From assembly GCA_902634405.1 (NCBI GenBank), contig CACPJY010000002.1, positions 62,001 to 126,000 on the forward strand: 64,000 nt of DNA, written 5' to 3'. Positions 21,056-29,218 of the stretch are shown here, piece by piece. The translations under genes were made by a program, and so were the position numbers. The notes under the pieces were generated by a model. It was not told the DNA's origin. It saw only the letters and a program-made list of their open reading frames with translations, and did no database searches. Origin of the DNA: an uncultured Synechococcaceae cyanobacterium (GTDB lineage: Bacteria; Cyanobacteriota; Cyanobacteriia; PCC-6307; Cyanobiaceae). How positions within the stretch are numbered: position 1 is the first letter of the stretch; every line of letters starts with the position of its first letter.

Positions 21056-21211
21056 ATGAATTTGGATGCTGCTCGCGCACACTGCAAAGAACAGAACTGG
21101 AATTGGACGTTGGATTTGATAGACAAATTCGAGAAGGAGATGCAAGAGCTCACAGAAGAGAACGTGAAACTCAAGCGTCAATTAGTCCTTCGCTCTAAGC
21201 TAAGCAATTAA
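21056..21211 (+). CDS. 51-aa small protein not in ORF track
   Basis: Hand translation: MNLDAARAHCKEQNWNWTLDLIDKFEKEMQELTEENVKLKRQLVLRSKLSN*; coiled-coil-like. Confidence 0.55.
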   Translation: MNLDAARAHCKEQNWNWTLDLIDKFEKEMQELTEENVKLKRQLVLRSKLSN

Positions 21212-21485
21212 TGCTAGTCATGATAATTAGCAAAAAGCTTTAACTTAGGTTCTTAAACTAAGATCAAATCAAAGACTTGGCCTATCCTCCGAAGTCAAAT
21301 AAACCTTCTATTTCAGTTTCTTTTTCGACCCATCAAAAAGTCTCACGGAGGAGTAAAACAAAATAAGGACATTCCTAAACTAGGTTTTTCTCGATGAGTG
21401 CTACTCGGTATGATCACTTTTTTGTTTAAGCAGAATTCGAAGAATTCAGTTATCTTTAGTAAGAAATTTAACCATTAATTGAACA

Positions 21486-21803
21486 ATGCTACGCAAGCAA
21501 GAAAAAAATGCAATCACACGAGGAGTCCTACTGGGCTTTGGCTGGGGATGGGGGTTAGATAGGTTTTATGAGGGAGATAAGAAAGGAGGAACTTTATCAA
21601 TCATTGGATGGGCGATCATTTTTACAAGTTTCTTCTATCTAAAATGTTCTGGCATTCAATACGTAGATGGAATCAAGGATTATTCTAACTACAGTCCTAA
21701 TCCATTAATTATTCTCCCCATGATAGCTGGATTATATGGAGCGTATTTGATTATTAGAAAGGCATTTAGATTGGCAAAACAATTTGAAACTGCTGAAGAT
21801 TAA
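21486..21803 (+). CDS. TM2-like small membrane protein
   Basis: GVLLGFGWGWGLDRFYEGDKKGG plus hydrophobic segments. Confidence 0.6.
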   Translation: MLRKQEKNAITRGVLLGFGWGWGLDRFYEGDKKGGTLSIIGWAIIFTSFFYLKCSGIQYVDGIKDYSNYSPNPLIILPMIAGLYGAYLIIRKAFRLAKQFETAED

Positions 21804-21847
21804 TAATCAAATTTAAATTAAAGCGCAACACTTGTTAGAACATTTTA

Positions 21848-22261
21848 ATGAGCCTCAATCTTCTTAAACATATCTCTCTAATCTTTATGGTTTTTCTATT
21901 TATTTTCTCTCCGCTAAAGACAGAAGCCGTCTCACATCATTGGGTTGCAGTTCCAATGAGTCAATATGGAGAGCAGTTATGGGATAAGGACAGTGTTCAG
22001 AAAAACCAGGATGGAACTATGCGAGTTTTTAGTAAATTTATACCTAAAAGCGATACTGAAATAACTCAAGACATCCTTTACACAATGGATATCAATTGTT
22101 CAGAGAATTCATTTAGAGATTTTGCAGTAGGAGCAAAGGAATTTAATCAATTCAAGAACAAGGATTTAGAATGGAAAGATCCCAATGGAGATAAACTAAT
22201 TCTGGGTGTTATCGAACAAGTTTGTACTTTGAGTGAAGATAACGAATCTGCTCTGGAATAA
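21848..22261 (+). CDS. exported protein, surface-adhesin E-like
   Basis: Signal peptide; HHWVAVPMSQYGEQLWDKDSVQKNQDGTMRVFSKFIPK. Confidence 0.6.
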   Translation: MSLNLLKHISLIFMVFLFIFSPLKTEAVSHHWVAVPMSQYGEQLWDKDSVQKNQDGTMRVFSKFIPKSDTEITQDILYTMDINCSENSFRDFAVGAKEFNQFKNKDLEWKDPNGDKLILGVIEQVCTLSEDNESALE

Positions 22262-22407
22262 CTAATTAATTAAACTGGGTAGGACTTGTTTGTCCTGCTT
22301 CGGAGCATAGACATAAAAACCGATCTGAACTCGACGTGTGAAATTCAGATTCAGTTGATTTTTTGCCTCTAATCACGCCTTGAGACGCCAACAGAAAAAG
22401 TCTGGAG

Positions 22408-22421
22408 CGGAGAGGGTGGGA
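22408..22421 (+). repeat. distal att core repeat
   Basis: cggagagggtggga, identical to the tRNA-Ser 3' end at 32430-32443. Confidence 0.85.
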
Positions 22422-22474
22422 AACTCCCTAAATTAACTCAAAGCTAGTAATAGCTAGGTTCTTGACGCCTTGTT

Positions 22475-22493
22475 TGTACCACCCTTTGTACCA
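22475..22493 (+). promoter_or_regulatory. putative integrase arm-type site pair (left)
   Basis: tgtaccaccctttgtacca; 15/19 match to 32357-32375, 53 bp from att core. Confidence 0.6.
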
Positions 22494-22573
22494 CTAGTTA
22501 TATGCTGATTTTTAGTAGGAATAGCTTTAAGAAGCAAGATGCAATATAAATATTTTCTGGTTGATCCTTTTCT

Positions 22574-23623
22574 TTATAATCCAGTACCTCTTCCTTTGTG
22601 AAGGTATTCAATAACTATTTGGTGAAATTTATCTCTAATTATTCCCTCCTTTGAGCAACCTTCCAGCAATATTTGTTGTAATTCACGAGCCACAATACGT
22701 TTATCTTCTTTGCTTATCTTTTGAAGATCAGATTGCAATAGTCGATGCACAAGTATTGCAGCATATAAATCTTGAACCATCAAGGAGGACAAAGAATCAT
22801 TATCTTTTTCACTCAAATTATCTAGCTTAGATTTGGCATCCCTTAGTTTTAAACGTGAATCTAATGCTAATTTTTCTCTATATTTAGTATCCCCTGTTAC
22901 AAGGTTTCCTTTAAATGTCTCTTCAATATTTAAATCAATTTCAGGTCGATTTGTTCCCGTACATTCAGAACAAGTTACTGTCATTGCATTATAAGTATTG
23001 TATGGATCCTTATCAATAAAATTCAATATTTTTCCGCATTCCTTACAATGAGTCGGATCAGAGTTTACAAGAATTTCTTCTACTAATAACTCCAAGTTGA
23101 TGTTAACTGTACTATGATCATCATGCAATAAACTCGCGAAAACCAATGCACCCAGACACCCTAAGTTTAAGACCGATAATATAAGCAAAGGAAAGATTAA
23201 AATTAGCAAGGTAAGACTAGGTGGACTTATTTCCTTCATTGCTAAATATGCAGCAACTGCATTCCCTAAAATAAAATTGTAGTGAATCCCAAAAAATACA
23301 ATTATCAATCTTCTAAATAACTTATTTATGCCGATACTATTCAAATAAGCCCGCACCTTTTTGTATCCTACCGTTATACTTGTTGTGAAATATATGATAG
23401 TAAGTATAGGCAATAATGACTGGAAGAAATTTGGATTGGAGCCCATACCAAAGTATGAGTGGTCAAGCATATAATTAGGAGAAAGATTTAATTCACTTAG
23501 AATATTTATATCAAAGTAAGTAAACTCTATTAAAAGAATAAAAGCGAGACTAGCCCAAGAAAATATCTTGATAAAAATTTCTGGATTATCTTTGCTTAAA
23601 CTATCGAATTGCATTCCTTTCAC
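22574..23623 (-). CDS. polytopic membrane protein with zinc ribbon
   Basis: Several TM segments then CKECGKILNF...VTCSECTG. Confidence 0.7.
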   Translation of the reverse strand: MKGMQFDSLSKDNPEIFIKIFSWASLAFILLIEFTYFDINILSELNLSPNYMLDHSYFGMGSNPNFFQSLLPILTIIYFTTSITVGYKKVRAYLNSIGINKLFRRLIIVFFGIHYNFILGNAVAAYLAMKEISPPSLTLLILIFPLLILSVLNLGCLGALVFASLLHDDHSTVNINLELLVEEILVNSDPTHCKECGKILNFIDKDPYNTYNAMTVTCSECTGTNRPEIDLNIEETFKGNLVTGDTKYREKLALDSRLKLRDAKSKLDNLSEKDNDSLSSLMVQDLYAAILVHRLLQSDLQKISKEDKRIVARELQQILLEGCSKEGIIRDKFHQIVIEYLHKGRGTGL

Positions 23624-23985
23624 TTCTTTCTAAGGTATTGATTATCCTTTATTTGTTTTAACCGCTCCTCCCATAGCGTTAATTCTTCAGCCAACTTCGC
23701 TAAGCCACTTCCAGTCTTCCAAATTCTTTGTCCGCACTTAGAACATTTCCAAGTCGGGTCATCTGATCCTGTGCAACAGCCACCAATGCTTGTTTTTCCA
23801 GCTTCTATTGAGGCATCTAATGCTGGGCTGAAATCGGGCAACCCATAAAGAATCTTGGCGACGGGAGAATGCCCACACTTAGGGCACTCCTTAGGGTGTT
23901 GAGAAGCTTCAATTCGTTCCTGTTTAAAGCGAATCCACGCAGACCTCTGATCATAGAATCCTTTTTGACCTGGCTTAAAAGTCAT
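23620..23985 (-). CDS. zinc-ribbon protein
   Basis: Internal start MTFKPGQKGFYDQ; CPKCGHSPV...WKCSKCGQRIW; overlaps the next gene by 4 nt. Confidence 0.7.
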   Translation of the reverse strand: MTFKPGQKGFYDQRSAWIRFKQERIEASQHPKECPKCGHSPVAKILYGLPDFSPALDASIEAGKTSIGGCCTGSDDPTWKCSKCGQRIWKTGSGLAKLAEELTLWEERLKQIKDNQYLRKK

Positions 23986-24160
23986 CGATATAGCGTCTCC
24001 CGTTCGTTTCTCTAGCAAATCTAGAGTGTCTCCAGGCCCTTGCTTCTCCTTTACATACGTCGACATCAAATTGGTATTGACTGGTAAACGTGCAGGTGTC
24101 TTTTGCCTGAACAGGTGCAGTAAGTCCAAGTAATAACGGTGCAAGTAATAGGCGTTTCAT
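23975..24160 (-). CDS. short exported protein with FDVDVC motif
   Basis: MKRLLLAPLLLGLTAPVQAKDTCTFTSQYQFDVDVCKGEARAW; signal peptide; overlaps upstream gene by 4 nt. Confidence 0.6.
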   Translation of the reverse strand: MKRLLLAPLLLGLTAPVQAKDTCTFTSQYQFDVDVCKGEARAWRHSRFARETNGRRYIDDF

Positions 24161-24510
24161 TCACAGCCACTTCTTAATAGGCAAGCCTTCTTTACTGTCT
24201 TTGTACAGATATTCACGTCAAACCATTCCATTGTTGAAGCAACTCTTGGCATATCTTCCACAGCTTTGATCCTGAGATTGCATTTGTTCTCTTCTCGATA
24301 GACCCAATACCAAGGGTATTTATATATCGGAGAGTTCGTTAGTCGTCTAACAAGATCCTCGCCAAAAACATTGTTGACAAGTCTTACTGCTACTTCCTCT
24401 GACTCTCCACACTCAGCAGAATCCCAACAAGTCATTTTATATCGAGTAGGCGGCTCAGCGTAAGCACCTGGAATTGAAAAGAAGAACAAAGCTAGTAAGA
24501 AGTAGCGCAT
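24157..24510 (-). CDS. exported Cys-rich protein, C-x24-C family
   Basis: MRYFLLALFFFSIPGAYA signal; CNLRIKAVEDMPRVASTMEWFDVNIC. Confidence 0.65.
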   Translation of the reverse strand: MRYFLLALFFFSIPGAYAEPPTRYKMTCWDSAECGESEEVAVRLVNNVFGEDLVRRLTNSPIYKYPWYWVYREENKCNLRIKAVEDMPRVASTMEWFDVNICTKTVKKACLLRSGCE

Positions 24511-25127
24511 TAGATTTCCTTCGCGCGTCTTTGGCATACATCAACCTCGAAATATGCATCTTGATATTTATGGGAGGAGAGGTCTCTTACGGCTTTTAAT
24601 TCCATCTTGCAATTATCTGTATATCGAAAAAGTTTAAAGAAAGGATCTTTACCTGAGAAGTTTCTCCAACTATCAAACTTTTTCTTATACCTTCTTTTGA
24701 CAATTTCCACTGCTTGATTTACTGCTTTTAGTTTTTCATCTTCTTCTATCGCCTTTGTGCTCCAAGGATGATTTTCATTGCACGGGCCACCTTCGAAACG
24801 ACTGCCTCCACAAATATCAAAGCTCCATGGTGACTTCTTAGGATCACCCTCATACAAAAGAATGTTTTCAATAGATCCAGAAAGTATTGGTTCTTTTCTC
24901 TGTTTATTTTTTTTGTAATCCCAAGGAATATATCCAAACTGAAAACCTCTCTTAGTCCTCCAGTGACTACCAGACATAGCCCCACCGCAAGTTTCAACAA
25001 TCTTGTCTACAAAGCATTTCTCCCCTTTGCAAATCTGCATATAGCCTTCGCTATCTCCGCAATCTGCTTTCGCTGGTGACGGAATAAATACAAGGAGTGC
25101 TGTTAGGAAGAAGAAGCGCCGCATCAT
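24510..25127 (-). CDS. exported Cys-rich protein, C-x24-C family
   Basis: MMRRFFFLTALLVFIPSPAKA signal; CKMELKAVRDLSSHKYQDAYFEVDVC. Confidence 0.65.
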   Translation of the reverse strand: MMRRFFFLTALLVFIPSPAKADCGDSEGYMQICKGEKCFVDKIVETCGGAMSGSHWRTKRGFQFGYIPWDYKKNKQRKEPILSGSIENILLYEGDPKKSPWSFDICGGSRFEGGPCNENHPWSTKAIEEDEKLKAVNQAVEIVKRRYKKKFDSWRNFSGKDPFFKLFRYTDNCKMELKAVRDLSSHKYQDAYFEVDVCQRRAKEI

Positions 25128-25576
25128 TATTCTTTCGATCTATCCCAAATACAAATAAAGGCTCCGTTGCTTAAAAGGTACTTGGTTTCCCCTCCAGTAC
25201 TACCTATACGACAAGCAGCCTCTCTTCCTTCGGAGAGTTTTTTATAAGTACCTTTCCATATCTCTTTTCCGTTTGATCTGATCGTGGCCTCATGGAATAG
25301 AGGGCGATTATCTGCTCCTCTAATAACTCCATCCATTGACTCATCAGCACGACTATCGTTCGTCAGAAAGGTAAATTCTGTACCTGATCTAATGGGATTC
25401 ACCGAAAACCATTGCTGACCCATATTGAAATGAGCGTTTAAGAGGCAAACATCGCTCAATTGGGGCTTTTCTTTAGAGAGTTTGTAGTCACATCCATAAA
25501 CCATCGGTCCTGAATTGCTTGACGCAATTACAGGCGAAGCGGCGACTAGAGCTGAAAGCAGTAAACGTCGCAGCAT
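25127..25576 (-). CDS. exported hypothetical protein
   Basis: Start reassigned to MLRRLLLSALVAASPVIAS (signal peptide). Confidence 0.6.
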   Translation of the reverse strand: MLRRLLLSALVAASPVIASSNSGPMVYGCDYKLSKEKPQLSDVCLLNAHFNMGQQWFSVNPIRSGTEFTFLTNDSRADESMDGVIRGADNRPLFHEATIRSNGKEIWKGTYKKLSEGREAACRIGSTGGETKYLLSNGAFICIWDRSKE

Positions 25577-25699
25577 TATCAAGAAATCACTTGGTCCTTT
25601 TTCAAAGGATATTGCGATGGCTGGCATAAGCCAGAAATTCAAGGCAAGTTGATAGTCCCCCAAGAAGCCTGCTCAAGAAAATCAGGTCTAATAAAAACC

Positions 25700-26044
25700 A
25701 TGTGTATCCGCCGGGAAGGAGTGCTACAACTGGAAAATCACTTCAAGACACTTGATGATCAAGAGCTTCGCCAATTAGCTTGGGTTTATATGAGAAGACA
25801 AAGAACCACAGCCGATCAGCATATACGAGACATTATTGGTGGCGAAATACTTCACAGACGCAATGAGAAAGTGTCGAAACTCAATAGAGACCTTTGGTTG
25901 TCTACACGTCGGGGGAAAGTAGTAGAAGCTATTAAGCGTCGTCTTGTCCGCTGGGGGGTTTGGAGGGGAATTCTCTATTCAAGGGAAGAGAATTCATCCA
26001 ACCTTTTCTTTTCTCTAGTCAGAGCCTTTTTTACAGAATCATGA
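25700..26044 (+). CDS. hypothetical protein
   Basis: ORF 25649 trimmed to ATG (MCIRREGVLQLENH). Confidence 0.45.
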   Translation: MCIRREGVLQLENHFKTLDDQELRQLAWVYMRRQRTTADQHIRDIIGGEILHRRNEKVSKLNRDLWLSTRRGKVVEAIKRRLVRWGVWRGILYSREENSSNLFFSLVRAFFTES

Positions 26045-26070
26045 GGGAAAACGGTGGTATTTATGCATCA

Positions 26071-26098
26071 GATCTAGGAAGCATATTGCTCCTAGATC
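26071..26098. terminator. hairpin gatctagga...tcctagatc
   Basis: 9-bp perfect stem extendable with one bulge, in the gap between 26044 and 26134. Confidence 0.45.
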
Positions 26099-26133
26099 GA
26101 GAACGCATTAAAAAGAAATCCACCTAAGGCGAT

Positions 26134-26889
26134 ATGAGTAATCCTTTCTTCGACATCATTCGAGCTGGCAATAAAGAGTTTGAAAATGACAACTATGAAG
26201 AAGCACTCAAGCTTTTCCAAACTGCTATAGAGCTTGAACCAGATTCTTACTGGGGATATTTATTTAGAGGTCAGGTTCAACACGCACAAGGAAACTATTC
26301 TGAGGCAATTAACGATTACACGCAATCAATTAAATACAAACCAGATAATTCATCAAGCTACAGTTTTCGTTCTCATTCGAATTTTCAATTAAATAGATAT
26401 GAAGATGCGATAAATGATCTTAATCAGGCAATAGAGATAGAGCCATTAGATCATTATTTTGGTCGAGCTGGGTTTATTAGAGATAAAATGGGAGACCATC
26501 AGGCTGCAATGGATAATTACAATAAGGCCATTGAAATCAACCCAGATTCTCCAATTCACTTTAGTAATCGAGGTTGCTTAAAAAGCGAAATTGGAGATGA
26601 TGCAGGTGCTATAAAAGATCACCTAAAGGCCATTGAAATAGATCCTACTTACTCAGAGGCATATCACAGCATAGGCTCTAAAAAATATGATATGGGTGAT
26701 TTCAATTCTGCTATTGATTGGTATGAAAAATGTGTAACTATCGATCAAAATAGAGGTAATACTTTTTATTTACTGGGGCGCTCATATTGGAATTTAGGAA
26801 GGGAAAAAGAAGCTATAAATAACTTTAAAATGGCTAGTTCATTAGGAGATGAAAAAGCTATTAATTTATTGCAGGAATATGCTAAATAA
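26134..26889 (+). CDS. TPR-repeat protein
   Basis: Repeated TPR units (YxEAINDYTQSIKYKPDN, YEDAINDLNQAIEIEPLD, HQAAMDNYNKAIEINPDS). Confidence 0.85.
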   Translation: MSNPFFDIIRAGNKEFENDNYEEALKLFQTAIELEPDSYWGYLFRGQVQHAQGNYSEAINDYTQSIKYKPDNSSSYSFRSHSNFQLNRYEDAINDLNQAIEIEPLDHYFGRAGFIRDKMGDHQAAMDNYNKAIEINPDSPIHFSNRGCLKSEIGDDAGAIKDHLKAIEIDPTYSEAYHSIGSKKYDMGDFNSAIDWYEKCVTIDQNRGNTFYLLGRSYWNLGREKEAINNFKMASSLGDEKAINLLQEYAK

Positions 26890-27505
26890 GCTTTATAGAT
26901 TAATTCATAGGCTGAGGTTTAGATACCCATGGAGGGATGGAATAGGAGGTTGGGAGTTATCTATGCACTATGACCTGCTGGATCCAGATGATCCAGATTA
27001 TGATGTTCCTCCATACATAAATGTTTGGGAACATAAGGATGGACGTAAAGCCCAAGAAGGACCAGGCTTTTGCTCTGATCCAGATCTGGCTTGGTTCCTT
27101 CTTGAGCAGAAAAAAAATGAACAACTTCAGAGAAGCATTAGCAGAGTGACCGATAAAATTTGTTTTTCTCTAATTGCTTCACAGTGGCTTCTATTGATCA
27201 TTCAAGGAAGCATGAGTATTCCAAATAGTGGTGCTTGGTTTCTTTTTTCTCTCATTGGATACGCTTTAGTCTTTTTAGGTTTAATAGGCTCAGTTGGCTA
27301 TCTTATTAGAATTTTTGCTCCGAGACCTAGAGAAATCAATCAAGTTAAATTCTTCATAAGGTCTGTTCTTGCAATTACTTCTGGTTATTTGCTAATCAAC
27401 ATAGGCAAATTTGATACCTTATATTTAGGCTTTTATGAAATAGAGATCTTTTGGTTTGGAATATATATGGGATTGATAAATGTTGCTATCAAAGATTTAA
27501 TCTGA
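26879..27505 (+). CDS. membrane protein, hypothetical
   Basis: ATG overlaps the TPR gene 3' end; C-terminal hydrophobic segments. Confidence 0.55.
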   Translation: MLNKLYRLIHRLRFRYPWRDGIGGWELSMHYDLLDPDDPDYDVPPYINVWEHKDGRKAQEGPGFCSDPDLAWFLLEQKKNEQLQRSISRVTDKICFSLIASQWLLLIIQGSMSIPNSGAWFLFSLIGYALVFLGLIGSVGYLIRIFAPRPREINQVKFFIRSVLAITSGYLLINIGKFDTLYLGFYEIEIFWFGIYMGLINVAIKDLI

Positions 27506-27532
27506 TTAAACAAAAACTGACTTTAAAAACTC

Positions 27533-28675
27533 TTATCTCCAATCGCTAAATAAATCCAAATTCTCATTCTCTAATAATCCTAAAGTAAGCTTACAAGGAC
27601 CTCCAAGTTGATTGTTTAGTAAGGAATTAGCCTCCTTGCATCCAGCCTGGCCAAAGAGGGTAAGACTGCTAATAGTTTTTTTCGCATCTAATTCACTCCC
27701 CATAAGCTTTTCGAGAGTCATTTCTGGATTATCTAGTTGCTCTTCAATTATTTTCACAACGTCTCTATATCTAGAACCTATAACAGCCGCTGAATAATAA
27801 TCTTTTGCTTCTTGTAAATTCTTAATGCCATATAGCTTGGACTTTCTTGAGTTCCCAAGATAGCTTAGTTGGGGCAATATATACCAAATCCAATGACCAC
27901 ACTTACGTCCTGATTTAAGTTCTTTAATTGCCCTTTTAAAAGTATCTGGATCTCCTTTTTGCTGGGCACCAAATAAAACCTTATATTTTGCACTTCCAAA
28001 TGAAATCGTCTCAGTCCTTCGAAACATTTTTCGATCCTTTTCGATCTTATTCTGTTCGATCTTATCCCAATAATTTTTCATTAGCCAATATCCATCATCT
28101 GAAAAAAGAATAAACATTATTCCTAAAGTTAAAAAGAATGCAATCCATCCATAATTGAGACACATATATATATATGTGATGACCAAGACTAAGCTTGTGA
28201 GAAATATAAATAAGTCAGAGAATATATCCATAAGTCTATATCTAATTCTGTCCAGAGCTTCTTTCTTTTTGGAAGAACGCCTGACTTTTTTCCCATTGTA
28301 AGTTAATGCATCTTCTAGATGATTTCTCAATAAGTTCCTCGTTCTTCTCCTTGAAATCTCTATATCGACAGGCAAATGATTAATATGCTTAACTCCTTCT
28401 TTTGATACAGACACCTCTACAAGGCCTTCTTTCTCCGTAAGAATATGTTTACCTGTTTCTAAACTATTCCAATCAATACCAAGGTTTTTATATGCTTTTT
28501 TGACTATTAAAAACTGATGGACCTCAGATATCTGCCTCCGATTCAATATATCCTCATCTAAAAGATTTACATAGCGATTATCTAATTCATCTATATCAAA
28601 AATTTCTCCATACCTCTCCTGAAAGACTTCTCGTAGCCTTTCCTTGTTAAACACAATGAGCTCTTTTCGATCCAT
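27533..28675 (-). CDS. membrane protein with C-terminal DUF1810 (Rv1873-like) domain
   Basis: Central TM region; FKRAIKELKSGRKCGHWIWYILPQLSYLGNSRKSKLYGIKNLQEAKDYYSA...SSLTLF. Confidence 0.7.
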   Translation of the reverse strand: MDRKELIVFNKERLREVFQERYGEIFDIDELDNRYVNLLDEDILNRRQISEVHQFLIVKKAYKNLGIDWNSLETGKHILTEKEGLVEVSVSKEGVKHINHLPVDIEISRRRTRNLLRNHLEDALTYNGKKVRRSSKKKEALDRIRYRLMDIFSDLFIFLTSLVLVITYIYMCLNYGWIAFFLTLGIMFILFSDDGYWLMKNYWDKIEQNKIEKDRKMFRRTETISFGSAKYKVLFGAQQKGDPDTFKRAIKELKSGRKCGHWIWYILPQLSYLGNSRKSKLYGIKNLQEAKDYYSAAVIGSRYRDVVKIIEEQLDNPEMTLEKLMGSELDAKKTISSLTLFGQAGCKEANSLLNNQLGGPCKLTLGLLENENLDLFSDWR

Positions 28676-28975
28676 ATTTGTTTTTTAGATTGATTTCAAA
28701 GGATTGTGAAAGCCTTGGATGGACCTAAATTAAGTGCAAAAGAGCGTTCACCGAATCAAACATAACTATTTTTACTTTGGATTTACAAGGTCGTCTTCAT
28801 ATAGATAAACCAAAGGGAATCCCCCCTTGGCCTTATGTCTCCTCTACATACAGTAAAAGATTTATTTTTATTTTTATTTTTAAACAAATATTAGAACATT
28901 ATTCATTGATTTATACGTACATATATGCGAGAATAGTTATCAGTAGACACTCAACTCTCAATCGACTAAGTATTA

Positions 28976-29161
28976 ATGAAGACCATCCCTACTGCTAAAA
29001 GACGTTGGAACTCTGCAGTTACTTATCAAACATTTGACCGCATTGAAGACTTCACATTTAAGCATAAGATTCAACTTCAAGAACTTGCTGAAAATCTCTT
29101 CAGTCAGTTACCTGATGAACTTCTAGAACAGTATGCCTTGAGAGAGAAGACTATCCCCTAA
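28976..29161 (+). CDS. small protein upstream of helicase, possible regulator
   Basis: 61 aa, same strand as the helicase, 57 nt upstream. Confidence 0.45.
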   Translation: MKTIPTAKRRWNSAVTYQTFDRIEDFTFKHKIQLQELAENLFSQLPDELLEQYALREKTIP

Positions 29162-29218
29162 CAAAACAAAACCCCTGACTAGATAGCCAAGGGTTGTTGT
29201 TACTACTTTTATAATTCT

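Noticed and set aside
25577-25663. N-terminal extension of ORF 25127-25663
   Set aside because: Precedes a clear signal-peptide start and overlaps the divergent gene region
28777-28998. 73-aa ORF between the DUF1810 gene and the small pre-helicase gene
   Set aside because: Low-complexity (tttattttta tract), overlaps 28976-29161; more likely promoter region
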